Assembly (NCBI GenBank): GCA_019916065.1 | Contig: CM034237.1 | Coordinates: forward strand, 58,166,590-58,230,589 | DNA from: Vitellaria paradoxa | Taxonomy: Eukaryota; Streptophyta; Magnoliopsida; Ericales; Sapotaceae | DNA: 64,000 nucleotides | Direction of reading: 5' to 3' | Shown here: one piece after another, positions 35,301 to 47,717 of the stretch | Numbering within the stretch: the stretch's first letter is position 1 | How the letters are laid out: every line of letters begins with the position of its first letter | Made by a program: the position numbers and the translations under genes | The notes under the pieces: generated by a model | What the model was told of the DNA's origin: nothing | Seen by the model: the letters and a program-made list of their open reading frames with translations, nothing else | The model's database searches: none

Positions 35301-36154
35301 TTTTTTCTACTAGTGAGAGATTCGCAGGAGCTTACAGATGGAGTACTAGGTCAGCCAATCTTGAGGTTCGCGGGCTCGATGCCAGGGCCATGTCCCTGCA
35401 GAGACTGCTTGTACCTCGCGGCGGGGACGATAATAATAAGTTCAGGGCAATTGGGGTCGTTGGGATGCGCGGGATAGGGAAAACAACTCTCTGCCAGGTG
35501 ATCTTCAACAAGGACGAAGTTATCAAACACTTCGTTACCAGAATTTGGGTCTGCATTTCGAAACAGCCCGAGGGGTGTGGCGATGACGAGGACAGCAGGA
35601 AAGAGACGGTGATAAGAATGCTGCGGTGTCTTGGAGTTGAAGAGGAGACTATCAAGTTTTTCGATGAAAAGCACGGTCTCGCGGGGCTGCTATTCGCTCT
35701 TCGCCTGGAGTTGACGGGCAAGAAGTATCTAATTGTCCTCGACGATGTGTGGGATACGTATGATAGGTACAAAAATTTCTGCTCTGGTCTAGATCAAGAA
35801 GATCCCGAAGCGAAATGCAGGGAAAGGCTGGCCTATGGATTGCCAAAAGGGTGTGGGGGCAGAGTCATAGTGACGAGCAGGAGCAAGGAAGTGGCCGGGA
35901 AAATGGTTGGGGAAGACAACTTGCATAGCCTGGAGCGGTTATCCGACGAGGACTGCTGGGATATATTCAGGGACACGATTAACCAAGGTGGCGAAACGCT
36001 ATCCAGTGATCTGAAATCTCTGGAATGGAAAATTAAAGAGAAGTGTGCTGGAGTTCCCTTGGCTGCAAAAATGATGGCGGATATTGCTCTTGATTCAACA
36101 AGAAAGGATAAAAAGCCCCCAAAACACTCGATCAAAACACTCGGATCACCTTGA

Positions 36155-38220
36155 ATTAGAGACACACAGGATCTGTCTCACTTTAATGTTTCTTGCTCGA
36201 CCTTTCTTGTTGCTTGTTGTGTGGAGTGTGCATTTGTTTTTAGATTGATTTTTTTTCCCCATTTCCCTCTACTTAATGGAAGAAGTAAATGTGTGCTGTG
36301 TGTTGCTATGGATAAAAAAAAAAAGTAATAATAATAATAATAAAGTGAAAAATGGATCCATAATTCATAATGGCCTTCTCTCCTAGGCTGTTGTACATTG
36401 AATGTTCTCCTGAACTTCATCCAGATTGAATCTATTAATTAATAAATAAAGGGCATTTTCAGAAGTTGCAGTAGTAATTTGAATAGATATATCTTGGAGC
36501 ACCTTCTTTTTCTCTACCTTGTTCAGTCTTTCAACTTTAGCTTGTGTTTGTAATTATGCTTCATACATGTTTCCTTCTGTCCAAGCTTAAGTTGCTTAAC
36601 CACCAACAAATTAATTAACCGTTTTACTCTATTTTCTTTTTTTTTCCTAAGGATAAATCGCCACTAATTTTTATTTAAGATCTCATGTCAGGGCATGAAA
36701 TATTTATTTATTGTAACAATTAAGGATTCGAGGTTTTTTCTTTCTTTCTTTTTTTTTTTTTTTTAACAATGGAGGGCTTAAATGACTATTTTATTTCTAA
36801 AAGTTGGACACGTGAATAGTTAACCGTGAGAGTTCAGTGGACAAAATGATCATTGAGGGTCTGAATTATTAAAAAAAAAGCCTTTAATTATTACAAAAAA
36901 GGATTCAATTAATCCCTAAAGTGAGTTATTGCGTAAAATTCAAGGGTGTAAAGTTTAATTTATCTACTTTTCATTTGTTTATTTTTTCTTAATTCGATAA
37001 TAATTAAGTAAAACAACTCTTGAACCTACGTTCAACTACTAAAAGGTAAATCTTTCTTACCTTTTTGGGGGGGGTATTTTTTCTTCTTATATAATTTTGC
37101 TGCAATGATACTACCATAATATAAAATTCTTCTCACTAAAAAGAGATATTTGATTTTGCTCATATTTCAGATTTACGAATAGTGTTCAGATGAAGTAATG
37201 AGGATATTTGTTTGTTTGGATTTCTTGATTTGTGTGTTTGAGGGAGGTAATGCAGTTTTTCCATGTTACTTTGTTTAGGCAAAAAAATTTGCGTATTTAA
37301 GGGATTTTAACTTTGTTTATGCTTTTGAAAGAGATGTTGCTTTGCTTTGCCTTTTTTCATTATTTCTCTCTCTTAGCCTCTAGACCTCCTTCAAATTCTC
37401 TCTCTCTATCTGAGTGTGTGTGTTCGCATACATCTATAATATGATTTCACTGGTTGTCGAGACAATGCATGAAGACATGTGAGAAATTTAATTTTTTACT
37501 TCGATGTTGTAATTTTTTTTTCTTAGTAGTTGCTAAAAGAGGTTTATAAAACAGAACTATAAAATGAATGTCTATTTTATTTTTTGTTCTAAAGAGAAAA
37601 AGGTGTATTTACTTTTCTCATATATAATTTCCGAAATGGCCTTTGTTTTTCTAATTGTACACTAGGGAATGGGAGGACCTCCACTCTATCCACATATAAT
37701 CCTTGGCTCCTAGAAAAGGGATTTGCAGAAGCCTTGGAGAGGCTTGTTCTATTTTTCATTTGATTTGAGGTTTTCTTTTCATTTCCTTTTTATTTTGTAT
37801 GCCTCATTTTATTCCTTCTTTTCTTTTCAATTTGGTAAATGTATTTTGATTTTTGAATATAAAATATTTGCTGGGAGGACAAAAATTCAGTGCCTTTTGA
37901 AGACTAAATTAGCCTTTAAATAAGAACCATACACACAATTTATGGAGCTATAAAAATAAAAATAAATAAAACTAAACTTTAAATTTAAATAAATGCCTTA
38001 ATCAAAGCCAACCAGGCAATAAGTTCCAAAACTAAACCCAAACAATCTCCACAAAAATAAACAAATCAACAATTTATCTTCACCTCACAAACAGAGGTTA
38101 ATTTGTTACCATCCACTAAAAATAATTTTTTCTAAAGTCTTACATAACTATATAATAATAAATAAAACTTCTAATTTCTATTCTCAGTAGGCTTAGCACG
38201 TGATTCATTCTCATTACCTG
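36155..38220. other. 3' flank of the NB-ARC gene and spacer, no gene seen
   Basis: Moderately AT-rich with T- and A-runs (36312, 36750s, 37063) and an ATA trinucleotide run at ~36327-36342. No supported frame. Confidence 0.5.
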
Positions 38221-39723
38221 TATCACAAACTGTAAGGGGATGTGCACTAATACCACATGTGCTTGAAACTCTAATAATAATATAATAAATGCAATATGCC
38301 CTAACATGCTACTAAGTGAAATAACTATGCAAAAGTAGCAATTTCAAACAAGAAATTAAATTAATTTATCAATTTATCTTCGTTACAATTTAATTGCATT
38401 TTAGCATTACACAACACATAAAAAAAATAATTTAATTTCAAGGTACTGCTGCTTGGTTGTCTCGTAGAAACAAGATCCAACCAATATACGTCATTCTTTG
38501 ATGTTTGCTTAGTTATCCCGTAGAAACAAGACCCAATCAATATATACCATCCTTCGGTGTCTGCTTCCTAGGCCGAAACCTTAGAAATATAATATGACCA
38601 CCCTTAGGCATCTGCATCGTTCATAGGTTACTACCCTACTGAACTCGATTACCACTCTTGCGCGAGTTTCGGGACTTTCAACTTTGGGTACGTATACCCG
38701 ATATTTTCAGTACCCCTCAACCTAAACAAATCATAACATCAAATTTCACTTGAAATCCTCATTAAATAAATTCATCTTACTTTAAATTTAAAACTTATTA
38801 ATCCTCAATTCATCGATATATAAAATATAATAATTTTTTATTTCACTAAGCAGTCAACTGCACCTTTCAGGTATTGAATGAAAATAATGTTCAACAAATT
38901 AATGCAAAACACTAACTTTAAACAAACAAATATACAGCTAAAATAGAAGCATCCACGCACAACAGTACATTTACATACTTAAGTACCATGGTTGTGATTC
39001 TTTTACATATAAAGGCGAAACACATAAAACGAAATAGTTCCTTTAGTTTATTCCAACAGAATGTTTATTCATTCACATTAAAAGAATTTGATAATAAAAA
39101 AAAAGTGAACAATTCATCAATCACCCATTGTACGTGAATTGATCACTAAAAGACAAAATAATGATATATATAATATACGTATAGATAAACCATCATTCAA
39201 TCAAGTATTCAGTACATTACCAAACGTCCAGAAGCCAATCAATTGCTATATATAAATATATATACATACACAAAATAATAGAGGTTCATCCCCTTACCTC
39301 TAGTAATTTGGTAACGGAAAAAAAAAAAAAAAAAACAAAAGCAAGTCAACAATCCATAGAAAAGATCACAGTGCTGCCGCCCCCAAATCATTTCTTCTCC
39401 TCGATCTCTCTCTCGGTCTCTCTTTCTCTCTCTTAGAGTTTTTAATTTATTAAAACAATTACAGCATTATATATATAAAATAGCAAAATTTTAACTTAAC
39501 TAATTTAATTATTTACGTACTCCCCATAGGTTTAGGAAAATTATACCCTTCTCTCTAAAATAAAAAAAATCTTTTTCAAATATAACCAAAAATTAATCTT
39601 TTTAAATATAACTTAAAATTAAATACCAAAATTTTAAATTATTAAATTTAAATAATGAAATAAATTCACTGAATAATTAAATATATATAATAACTAAATT
39701 AAATGAAAATTCGGGTCATTACA
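38220..39723 (-). mobile_element. Probable gypsy-type LTR (partial or solo)
   Basis: On the minus strand the sequence begins at 39723 with TGTAATGACCCGAATTTTC, a typical gypsy LTR opening. It continues with LTR-like text including a ~64-bp imperfect repeat (CGTAGAAACAAGATCCAACC / CGTAGAAACAAGACCCAATC at 38463 and 38520). No gag or pol adjoins it. I could not locate its other end or a duplication pair; the left border is approximate. An A-run and a CT run lie at 39318-39435. Confidence 0.5.
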
Positions 39724-39992
39724 AACAGTCAAGTTTGACTTTTTTTTTTTTATAAATCCATTTAAATTCCAAAAATTATAAAATTTTTACAAGAAACTCA
39801 TCTACATGTCTAATTTAACATATAAAAGTTTCAAGAATTAAATCAATCTCTAAGTATGATTTTTATGAGAAAACAGTGTACCCATTTCAGTGTGAAAGTT
39901 CTAGAATTTCACATAATTAAGAATCTATTCATAGAACAAGTTTTTAATCTCTTGCATATATATATATACATGACATGATAAAAAAAAATATA

Positions 39993-40966
39993 TCAAATAA
40001 ACACAATCCCACCTACATCACTAACAGATGGAAGAGTAATCCATGCACTATCCTCAACTTCCACATCAAATTTCTCAAGTAGCCTCGTAATAAGACCACC
40101 AAATGGCAACACTACGCATGATGTAGTAGTGCCTGCTCTCTGAATAATGGTGTCAAAGATGACTGAAGCTAAATCAATAGGAATGCCTGTGGCAATCGCA
40201 TAAAGGAGTAATGCTCGTTCCGGACTAACCAAGTCATCATGCACTAGGGGAAAAATCTGACTGCAAGAAAGCTCATGTAGAACTTGATAAAAGGAGGTCA
40301 ACTTCTTTTTAGGAAACTGTGGTACAAAACCTCAAGTCATCTAAGAATTATTAGACAAAGCGGCGGCCAAGGCATCACGTGAAGGACGAGAAGACTCGAA
40401 AAATGGGTACCCGAGATTATCTACACCAACAAAATCAAGAAATGAGGCAATCGTGGATGCCTTGAAGCATAGACGTCTCCCCCTAAGCCGGACAAGAATT
40501 TGTCGGTCACCCTTATCGGGGGCAAAGACCTTAACATTTGCAAAAAATTCCCTCACAAGCGTAGGGTCAGCAGAGGCACGAAAAGTCGTTGCACTAGTCC
40601 ATCCTCGATTTGTGATGATCTCGTGAAGTGCAGGGAAATCAGTCAAACGAATCCTCCTCTCACAAAGTACTGGCTTATGACTCCAATAAGTCTCAAATTC
40701 TACTTGCCGTTTGCGATTCCAAAAGTGAAAATGATCAAAAACCAAATCATCACTTCCTCCTTCCATGGGATCCTCAGAACTAGAATTCGCGGGAGAAATA
40801 GAGGAGTCATTCTCAGATGAAGCACCATCATCAACAGAAAGCTCAACCTCATGCTCCTCAGACGAAGAAGAGGGGGTGGCATAGGATCATGCCGCCTCTT
40901 TTGACGAGCAAATCTAGAAGGCCTACTAGGCTCCCCATGTGGAGTTTGGTTTCTTGTTCGGGGCAT
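39993..40966 (-). pseudogene. Third ORF of element A (putative plant transposon protein type), broken
   Basis: The frame starts at ATG 40966 (MPRTRNQ), shifts at ~40766 to a frame reading FHFWNRKRQVEFETYW and RIRLTDFPALHEI, stops at ~40341, and resumes at ~40301 with LLLYAIATGIPIDLASVIFD and FGGLITRLLEKFDVEV. It aligns by eye with the matching ORF of element B (FWTEDADKRYDDTW, LIYAIGMGLTIDL, FGGALTEIFRRKG). This ORF type sits after pol, where Athila elements have an env-like or unknown ORF; I recall the domain as PF20167. Function unknown. Confidence 0.65.
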
Positions 40967-41564
40967 GATGGCAATGTCACACTACTGCATTAGCAATGAC
41001 ACTCAAAGATCACCAAAGCAAAGTATCCACGAAGTAAGATGGCAAAATGATCGCATGCACCAAGCACATTCATAAAATACCCATCAACACTCACTGTTGC
41101 AATTCATCAAACACTTGGCAGGAACAAATTCAATCACCACACTCCCATACCATAAATGTAGCTCATCACCATCAAAAATAACCTCTTTCAAGCATGAATC
41201 ATGTAACAATCAACAACCTTGCAATTGGCTACCAACGAGTGACTCAAGCATTTCATCGAACACTAAGTAGGCAACTCAACATAACTCTTTTCTCAACACT
41301 ACTCGTGGACGCCCAAAGTTGCCCAAACCTCAAAATCCACAAATAAACTACCAAAAGGATGCAATCAACACCAAAAATCAAGAAAACCCGCAGCCCATCA
41401 ACAAATACTCAACATACCTTCACATTTGAACAACTTATGTTCATTCCCGAGTACCCACCCGACCTAGGCAGCAGAGAAACTTGCAAGGACAGCTTATTGG
41501 CTACACAAATCTGCAGCAAGTGGGCATGAAAGCATAATGGGTAACAAAAGAGCAAGGTGGAAGT

Positions 41565-41735
41565 CTTGGGCGCCCATGGAAGAAGAGCTCGGTTGGAGTT
41601 CAAGTAAGAGGAAACTCCCTCACCCACAGGTGTATAAAGAGGCCAGCTGAATTGAGTAGGTCACGTGACCCCCTTAAGTGGCACATGAGTGCACGGGCAC
41701 CCATGGAAGAAGGTGGGGCGCCCCACTCAACAGGA
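41565..41735. repeat. Palindromic boxes (GGGCGCCCATGG type) in the pol-ORF3 spacer of element A
   Basis: GGGCGCCCATGGAAGAAG at ~41568, GGGCACCCATGGAAGAAG at ~41696 and GTGGGGCGCCCCAC at ~41714. The same boxes fill part of this element's LTR (48830-49125). Confidence 0.7.
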
Positions 41736-41856
41736 ATTTTTTTTTTATTTTTTTTTAAATTCAAAACCTCACAACAACAGTCTAACCCACAGCAAAGCAA
41801 AACAAAACAAAGAAAAATAAAATAAATAACTATGTACAAACATGGGTGTCGAAGCA

Positions 41857-44800
41857 TTACTCAAAAAGAGGTGGATCAGTAAGTTCCCAAGTCTCAATCT
41901 CAGCCACAAAATTCTCCAAGTATAGCTTGAGACGATGGCCATTCACTTTGAAAAGAGTGTTGCTGCGTGAGTTATACATCTCGCACACACCATGCTCTGA
42001 AATGGAAGTGATGGTAAAGGGACCCGACCACTGAGACCTTAGCTTCCTGGGAAAGAGATGTAAACTTGAGTTGTACAACAAGACTTTCTGGCCAACATGG
42101 AAGGATTTCCTAAGGATGTGCCTATCATGTAAATCCTTCATTTTTGCCTTGGCAATTTTTGCATTCTCGAAAGTATCATTTCTCAATTCATCAAGTTCGT
42201 TCAGTTGAAGCTTTCTAAGAGTACCGACGTCATCTAGACTCTCATTGAATTGCCAGATTGCCCAGTAGGCTCAATGTTTCATCTCTACGGGTAGATGGCA
42301 AGCTTTGTCAAAGACAAGATGATAGGGAGACATGCCTAGAATAGTCTTATAAGCCGTACGATAAGCCCACAATGCATCGACTAGCCGCAAAGACCAATCT
42401 TTACGTGTGGGGTTAGCCGTTTTCTCAAGAATGCCTTTTATCTCCCTATTTGCCAACTCAACCTGGCCACTGTTTTGTGGGTGATAGGAAGTCCCCACCT
42501 TATGAGTCACACCATATCTACGCATTAAGGTGCCCATGGGCCGATTGTAAAAATGCTTACCACCATCACTAATGATGGCCCGGGGCATCCCAAAACGTGA
42601 AAAAATGTTTTCTTTTAAGAACTTGACCACCACACGATGATCATTGGTGCGAGTGGCAATGGCTTCTACCCATTTAGAGACATAATCAATGGCTACAAGA
42701 ATGTACTCAAAACCAAACGATATAGGAAATGGGCCCATGAAATCTATCCCCCAACAGTAAAAAATCTCCAAAATAATGACAGGATTCTGGGGCATCTTGT
42801 TACGCTTGGAAAGGGCTCCTAATCGTTGGCATCGATCACACCTCAAACAAAAGTTACGTACATCCTTGAACATCGAGGGCCAATAAAATCCGCTTTAAAG
42901 AATCTTAGTGGTAGTTTTCTTTGCAGAGAAGAGACCCTCACAAGCCAAAGCATGGCAAAACTCAATGACACTGGAAATCTCATTATCTGGGATGCATCGT
43001 CTCACAATTTGGTCAGAGCAGTACTTATAAAAGTAAGGCTCATCCCAAAAGAAGCTACGCACATTGCGTAAGAACTTAGCTCTGTCAACCTTCGTCCAAT
43101 GGGAAGGCATCTGATCGGTCACTAGAAAGTTAGCAATGTCTGCATACCAAGGGAGATGGTCAGGAGAGGTGGTGCTAATGTGCATGATGTGCTCATCAGG
43201 GAAATGTTCATTAATCGGGTAGTCACTCGAGTCAGATAGATGAAGTGGCAAGCGTGACAAGTGGTTAGCTACCACGTTCTTTACTCATTTTTTATCTTTA
43301 ATCTCCAAATTAAACTCTTGTAGGAGTAGCATCCATCTAATCAAACGAGGCTTGGCCTTTTTCTTGGCAAGAAGATATTTCAAGGCTGCGTGGTAAGTGA
43401 AAACTGTGACACGAGATCCCACCAAGTATGACCTAAACTTGTCTAAGGCAAATACTACGGCTAGAAGCTCCTTTCTCATAGTGGTATAATTCACTTGAGC
43501 CTCATTTAGAGTCTTACTAGCGTAGTAAATGACAAATGGTTTCCCCTCTCTCCTTTGCCCTAGAACAGCTCCCACTGCAAAGTCACTTGTATCACACATA
43601 AGCTCGAAAGGTAAGTACCAATCCAGGCTTTGGACAATTGGTGCAATGTTGAGCAAGTGTTTAAGTCTGTCAAATGCCTCTTGGCAAGAGCTTGTCCACT
43701 CAAAAGGAACATCATTGGACATCAATGAGCATAAGGGTCAGGCAATAGAACTAAAGGACTGGATGAATCGCCGATAGAAACCGGCATGGCCAAGGAATTA
43801 TCTTACGTCCTTCACACATTGAGGGATAGGCAAGTTTTGAATCAACTCCACTTTTACTTTGTCAACCTCAATTCCCTGATATGATACTATATGCCCCAAG
43901 ACAATCCCTTGTTGTACCATGAAATGGCACTTTTCCCAATTCAGCACCAAATTACTCTCCTCACAACGAATCAAAACCTTTTCAAGGTGGTCCAGGCACT
44001 CATCAAAAGTTTCTCCATAAACAAAGAAATCATCCATGAACACTTCCAAGAACCTCTCAACCATATCACTGAAAATGCTCATCACACATCTTTGAAAAGT
44101 CGAAGGTACTTTACACAACCCAAATGGCATGTGTCTATACGCAAATGTGCCAAAGGGGCATGTAAAGGTGGTTTTATCTTGGTCCTCAAGTGCTATTTCA
44201 ACCTGGTTGTATCCCGAATACCCATCAAGGAAGCAATAGAAAGCCTTCCCTGCTACTCTCTCAAGCACTTGGTCTAGAAACGGGAGGGAAAAATGGTCCT
44301 CCGAGTCACTGCATTCAAACGCCTATAATCAATGCACATACGCCACCCAGTTTGGGTGCGTTGAGGCACTAATTCTCCTTTTTCATTCTCTACAACAGTG
44401 ACACCTGACTTTTTAGGGACCACTTGTGTGGGACTGACCCACTTTGAATCAGAAATGGGGTAAATAATACCTGCATCCAACAACTTAAGCACTTCCCCTT
44501 TCACAACCTCTTTCATGTTTAGGTTCAATCGCTGTTGCATTTGTCTTACAGCTTTGGCATCATCTTCGAGGTATATATGATGGGGGCACACTAAGGGGCT
44601 AATACCTCGAAGATCCACCACAGTCCATCCTAAAGCCTGACGATGAGCCCTCAAAACAGCCAACAACTGGTCTTCCTGAACTTTCTTCAACTGAGAAGAC
44701 ACAACTACGGGAAATGTCTCACCCTCCCCTAGGAATGCATACTTAAGTTCACTTGGTAATGGTTTCCTAGAAGGGTAAGGGAGACACTCAGTTGATGGTT

Positions 44801-45657
44801 TGGGCTTAATCAAAGAAGGCTCCAAGGACTCAAAAATTGGTACCCAACCACTAGTAGCCATGACTTTTCCCTCACACTCACAACTTCATCATTCCCCACG
44901 AAACTTACTCCATCAAGAGCCTTACATCTTTCACTTCTCACCAAGGCTCGCTCTAAAGGATCCTCAAAGAAAGTCTTTTCAAAATATTCCTCACTCAACA
45001 CATGAATCACATCCACCTCTCGAATGTCCTTAAATTCCCCCATTTGCTTCCCTACCCGAAACACATTTATTTCCATGGTCATATTTCCAAAGGACAGTTT
45101 CATGACCCCACTTCTACAATTAATCACAGTGTTGGATGTAGCAAGAAATGGTCTACCTAAGATGACCGGAATAGATTAGGTAGGATTAGGAATGGGTTGA
45201 GTGTCCAAGACAATAAAGTCAACCGAGAAGTAGAACTTGTCCACTTAAACCAAAACATCCTCAACCACTCCCCTTGGCATTTTGACTGAACGGTTAGGCA
45301 GTTGCAATGTCACTCTTGTTGGTTCAACTCACCTAGGCCTAGTTGCTAGTAAACAGTGTAAGGCAAGAGGTTAACACTAGCACCTAGGTCAAGTAAAGCC
45401 TTGTCAACAAGGTGATCTCCTATAATGCAAGAAATGGTTGGACACCCAGGATCTTTGTACTTAGGTGGTGTGTCACGCTGGATTATGGCACTCATTTGTT
45501 CAGTCAAGAAAGCTTTTTCCTTGACATTAAGCTTTCGCTTAACCGTGCACATATCCTTGAGAAATTTAGCATAAGGGGGATTTTGCTTGATGGCTTCAAG
45601 TAACGGGATGTTGATTCTCACTTGTTTGAAAATTTCATAAATCTCAGAGCTCAACAT
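41857..45657 (-). pseudogene. Pol polyprotein of element A (protease, RT, RNase H, integrase), several frameshifts
   Basis: In order: aspartic protease with LLDLGASVNLLP (~45385); reverse transcriptase with WVSPTQVVPKKSGVTVV, WRMCIDYRRLNAV (~44330), FGTFAYRHMPFGLC and the catalytic FMDDFFVYG (~44020); RNase H-like part ([28 protein letters not shown]); a His-Cys zinc region with [13 protein letters not shown]; and integrase with [16 protein letters not shown] and [10 protein letters not shown] holding the three acidic residues. The frame breaks at least near 45346, 45127, 44270, 43798, 43730, 43285 and 42890. In the RNase H part [10 protein letters not shown] replaces the usual [10 protein letters not shown] seen in element B. 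The copy is inactive by its own products. Confidence 0.85.
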
Positions 45658-46233
45658 CTCATTCTTTCCCTTAGCTAACCTCTAGGGAAAGGGTGGTCTA
45701 GGTGTAGGCTCATCAGAATGGTCAATTTGCCTACCCAAAGTCCCCATTTTGGTTCCCTCATTCTCTCTTTCATCTCGTCCTCTGTCTTTCTCTTTCTCAA
45801 GACTTGGTTTGACATGTTGGCTATTCTTTTCCCTATTTTCTTTCTCTTTCTCTTAATCACTCTCTTTTTCAACCCCTTCACTACCCTCGGATCCTAACTC
45901 ATCATTAGAAGCACTGACTCTAAGATCGCTAGGTTTATGAATGATCTTACCACTCCTCAAAGTGATGACAGCCTGAACTTGCTCATGTGGGGCAACACTC
46001 GAGGTCGATGACTCAGTCATGTTCGCCTGGCCTTTCGGATTGGGAAAAGGTTATGCAGGGAGTTTACCACTTTGAGTGGTACTCATAGCCTGGGTCAACT
46101 TAGAGACTTGGCCCTTAATGTCATCTAAAGCCCGAGTTACTTGATTGTTGATGTTCAGCTATTGTTGCATAAATTGATTAAGAGCATCCTCAAGAGGTCT
46201 CTTATGTGGAGGTTGGTATGTAATAGAACTGGG

Positions 46234-47490
46234 CTATTGGAATTGGGGTGATGGTAAAGGAGGTGGTTGCTGAAATGATTGTCCTAAATTATCATTCCTC
46301 CACGAGAAACCCGGATGGTTCCTCCACCCCGGGGGATAAGCATTGGAAGCTTGGTTTCCCCCTTGGTAAGGGATATGTCCACTTTGTGTATAAGGAGCAT
46401 TTCCCTGGCCCTTATGCTGGAATGGACGGTTTGGTGCATTATTGATGTAAGCTTGACCATAGGCTATCTCCCTAAGCAATGGCAATTTGGGGCACGAATT
46501 TGCATCATGCCCCATTTGATCACAAGCAGCGCAAACCACTTTCTTCTCAACCAATTTTTCATTGTTCTTCAATTCAAGTGAATCAAGTTTATGTTGCAAG
46601 GCGGCTAACTTAGCCCGCAAATCATCACTCTCACTCAACTCTAATTGGCGACTTGGTACAGGATACCTATGTTCAGAAAATGAGGGTGGTCCAATTTCAC
46701 AATCATTTGAGTCTTCAGCTACCATGTCAAAGAAGTCCATGGCATCCTCCGCAGTCTTGTCAAATAGGGTACCATTGCACATGGTAGAGATAAGTTGTTT
46801 AAGACTGAGAGTTAAAGACTCATGGAAGATACTCACTAATCTCTATGACTCAAAGCCATGGTGAGGACAAGCCATCAAGAGGTCCTTGAACCTCTCCTAA
46901 GCCCGACAGAAGTTCTCATTAGGCTTGCATGAAAACGTGGTGATCTGTCGCCTATAGTGTTGAGTCTTTTGGGTCGGGAAATACTGTTTCAAAAACTCAG
47001 TTTGCATTTCACGCCAAGTTCCAATGGAACGAGGGCGAAGGGAGCTGAGCCACAGTTTGGCTTTGTCCTTAAGGAAACATGGGAAAAGTTGAAGACGGAC
47101 AACATCCTCATTGGCATTCTGTTCTACACATGTGTTGGTCACTTTCTCAAATTCTCTCAAGTGGTTATAAGGGTTTTTAGAATCAAGACCATGAAAGTTA
47201 GATAGGAGTTGGATGATTCCTAGTCTTAAAGTGAAATTTCCCTTATTCAACGGCAAAATAAAATAGGATGGTGTGGTTTGCCTAACAGGGTTAAGATGGT
47301 CCCTAATCCTCCTAATTCTAAGGGCTCTTTTGTCCCCATTGACACTTCCATCCTCCTCTACATTCGCCATAAGTTTAGAAGATTGTGTGGTTGAGAGTGA
47401 AAAGGTAGGGGGATCCACAGGTTCAGGAATGTAAGCAAGGTTATTGTGGTCTAGAATCACTTCAGTTATTCTACCCGACCTTAAAAACAT
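46234..47490 (-). pseudogene. Gag of element A with zinc knuckle, broken
   Basis: ATG at 47490 (MFLRSGR). The retrotransposon gag core reads VVRLQLFPCFLKDKAKLWLS and GTWREMQTEFLKQYFPTQKT. A stop follows NENFCRA at 46897; the frame resumes at ~46836 with SIFHESLTLSLKQLISTMCN and a CX2CX4HX4C knuckle (CAACDQMGHDANSC, ~46530-46490), then a Pro/Gln-rich tail. Structural protein of the virus-like particle in active relatives. Confidence 0.8.
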
Positions 47491-47694
47491 GCAACTAACC
47501 CAATTCACTAACAAATCCTAAAAACCAAAAATATATACAAAAATTGAAAAAGGAAATTAAAAATAAAATTTACAACTATTCACAACAGAGATGGAGTGAT
47601 GTCACCTGGAAGTCCAAATGCAATCACGTTGAAGATGTAAGTAAGCACGTCCCGTCACGAGTTCTCCAAAATTGGCATACCACAAACCGTTGCT

Positions 47695-47711
47695 CCCCGG
47701 CAATGGCGCCA
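47695..47711 (-). other. Primer-binding site of element A
   Basis: On the minus strand TGGCGCCATTGCCGGGG lies 6 bp after the LTR end. As I recall, Athila-type elements use a tRNA-Asp complement of this form. Confidence 0.8.
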
Positions 47712-47717
47712 AAAACT

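Larger units (their letters stand above)
29994..35315. mobile_element. 5.3 kb CACTA transposon with captured host exons, no transposase
   Basis: The ends are CACTACGGGAAAAATGGG on the left and, reverse-complemented, CACTAGTAGAAAAAACAAT on the right. AGA flanks both sides (29991-29993 and 35316-35318), the 3-bp duplication typical of CACTA elements. Subterminal arrays of GCGGTCGCTAAAA-type words lie inside both ends (30030-30110 and 34866-35300). No frame resembles a CACTA transposase (TNP2-like), so the copy needs help from elsewhere. It carries importin-5-like exons at 32567-33433, CT-rich sequence at 30258-30450, a TG run at 33630-33660, and short duplications: 46 bp at ~32261, ~200 bp at 33680-34080, 56 bp at ~34681. 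Confidence 0.93.
29636..36154 (+). pseudogene. NB-ARC protein without LRR, split by a CACTA transposon and carrying an early stop
   Basis: The 5' part is 29636-29993, starting at ATGGCTGATGAC; it encodes a charged helical N-terminus. The frame has TAA at 29693-29695 (codon 20), then stays open for ~99 codons. The 3' part is 35319-36154. Removing the CACTA element and one AGA copy rejoins the parts in frame (358 + 836 bp = 398 codons). The 3' part shows P-loop GMRGIGKTT (~170 in joined numbering), RIWVCISKQ (RNBS-A), KKYLIVLDDVW (kinase-2, ~253-263), GGRVIVTSRS (RNBS-B, ~299) and CAGVPLAAK (GLPL, ~360), then ends ~25 residues later with no winged helix and no LRR. This short layout matches At5g45440/At5g45490-type NB-ARC proteins (from memory, ~350 aa), so the lack of LRR is likely native. 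An ATG at 35390 could still start a 254-residue NB-ARC fragment. Confidence 0.9.

Noticed and set aside
35217..35846. Several frames overlapping the NB-ARC region in other frames or on the other strand
   Set aside because: Shadows of the NB-ARC frame, which alone carries the motifs.
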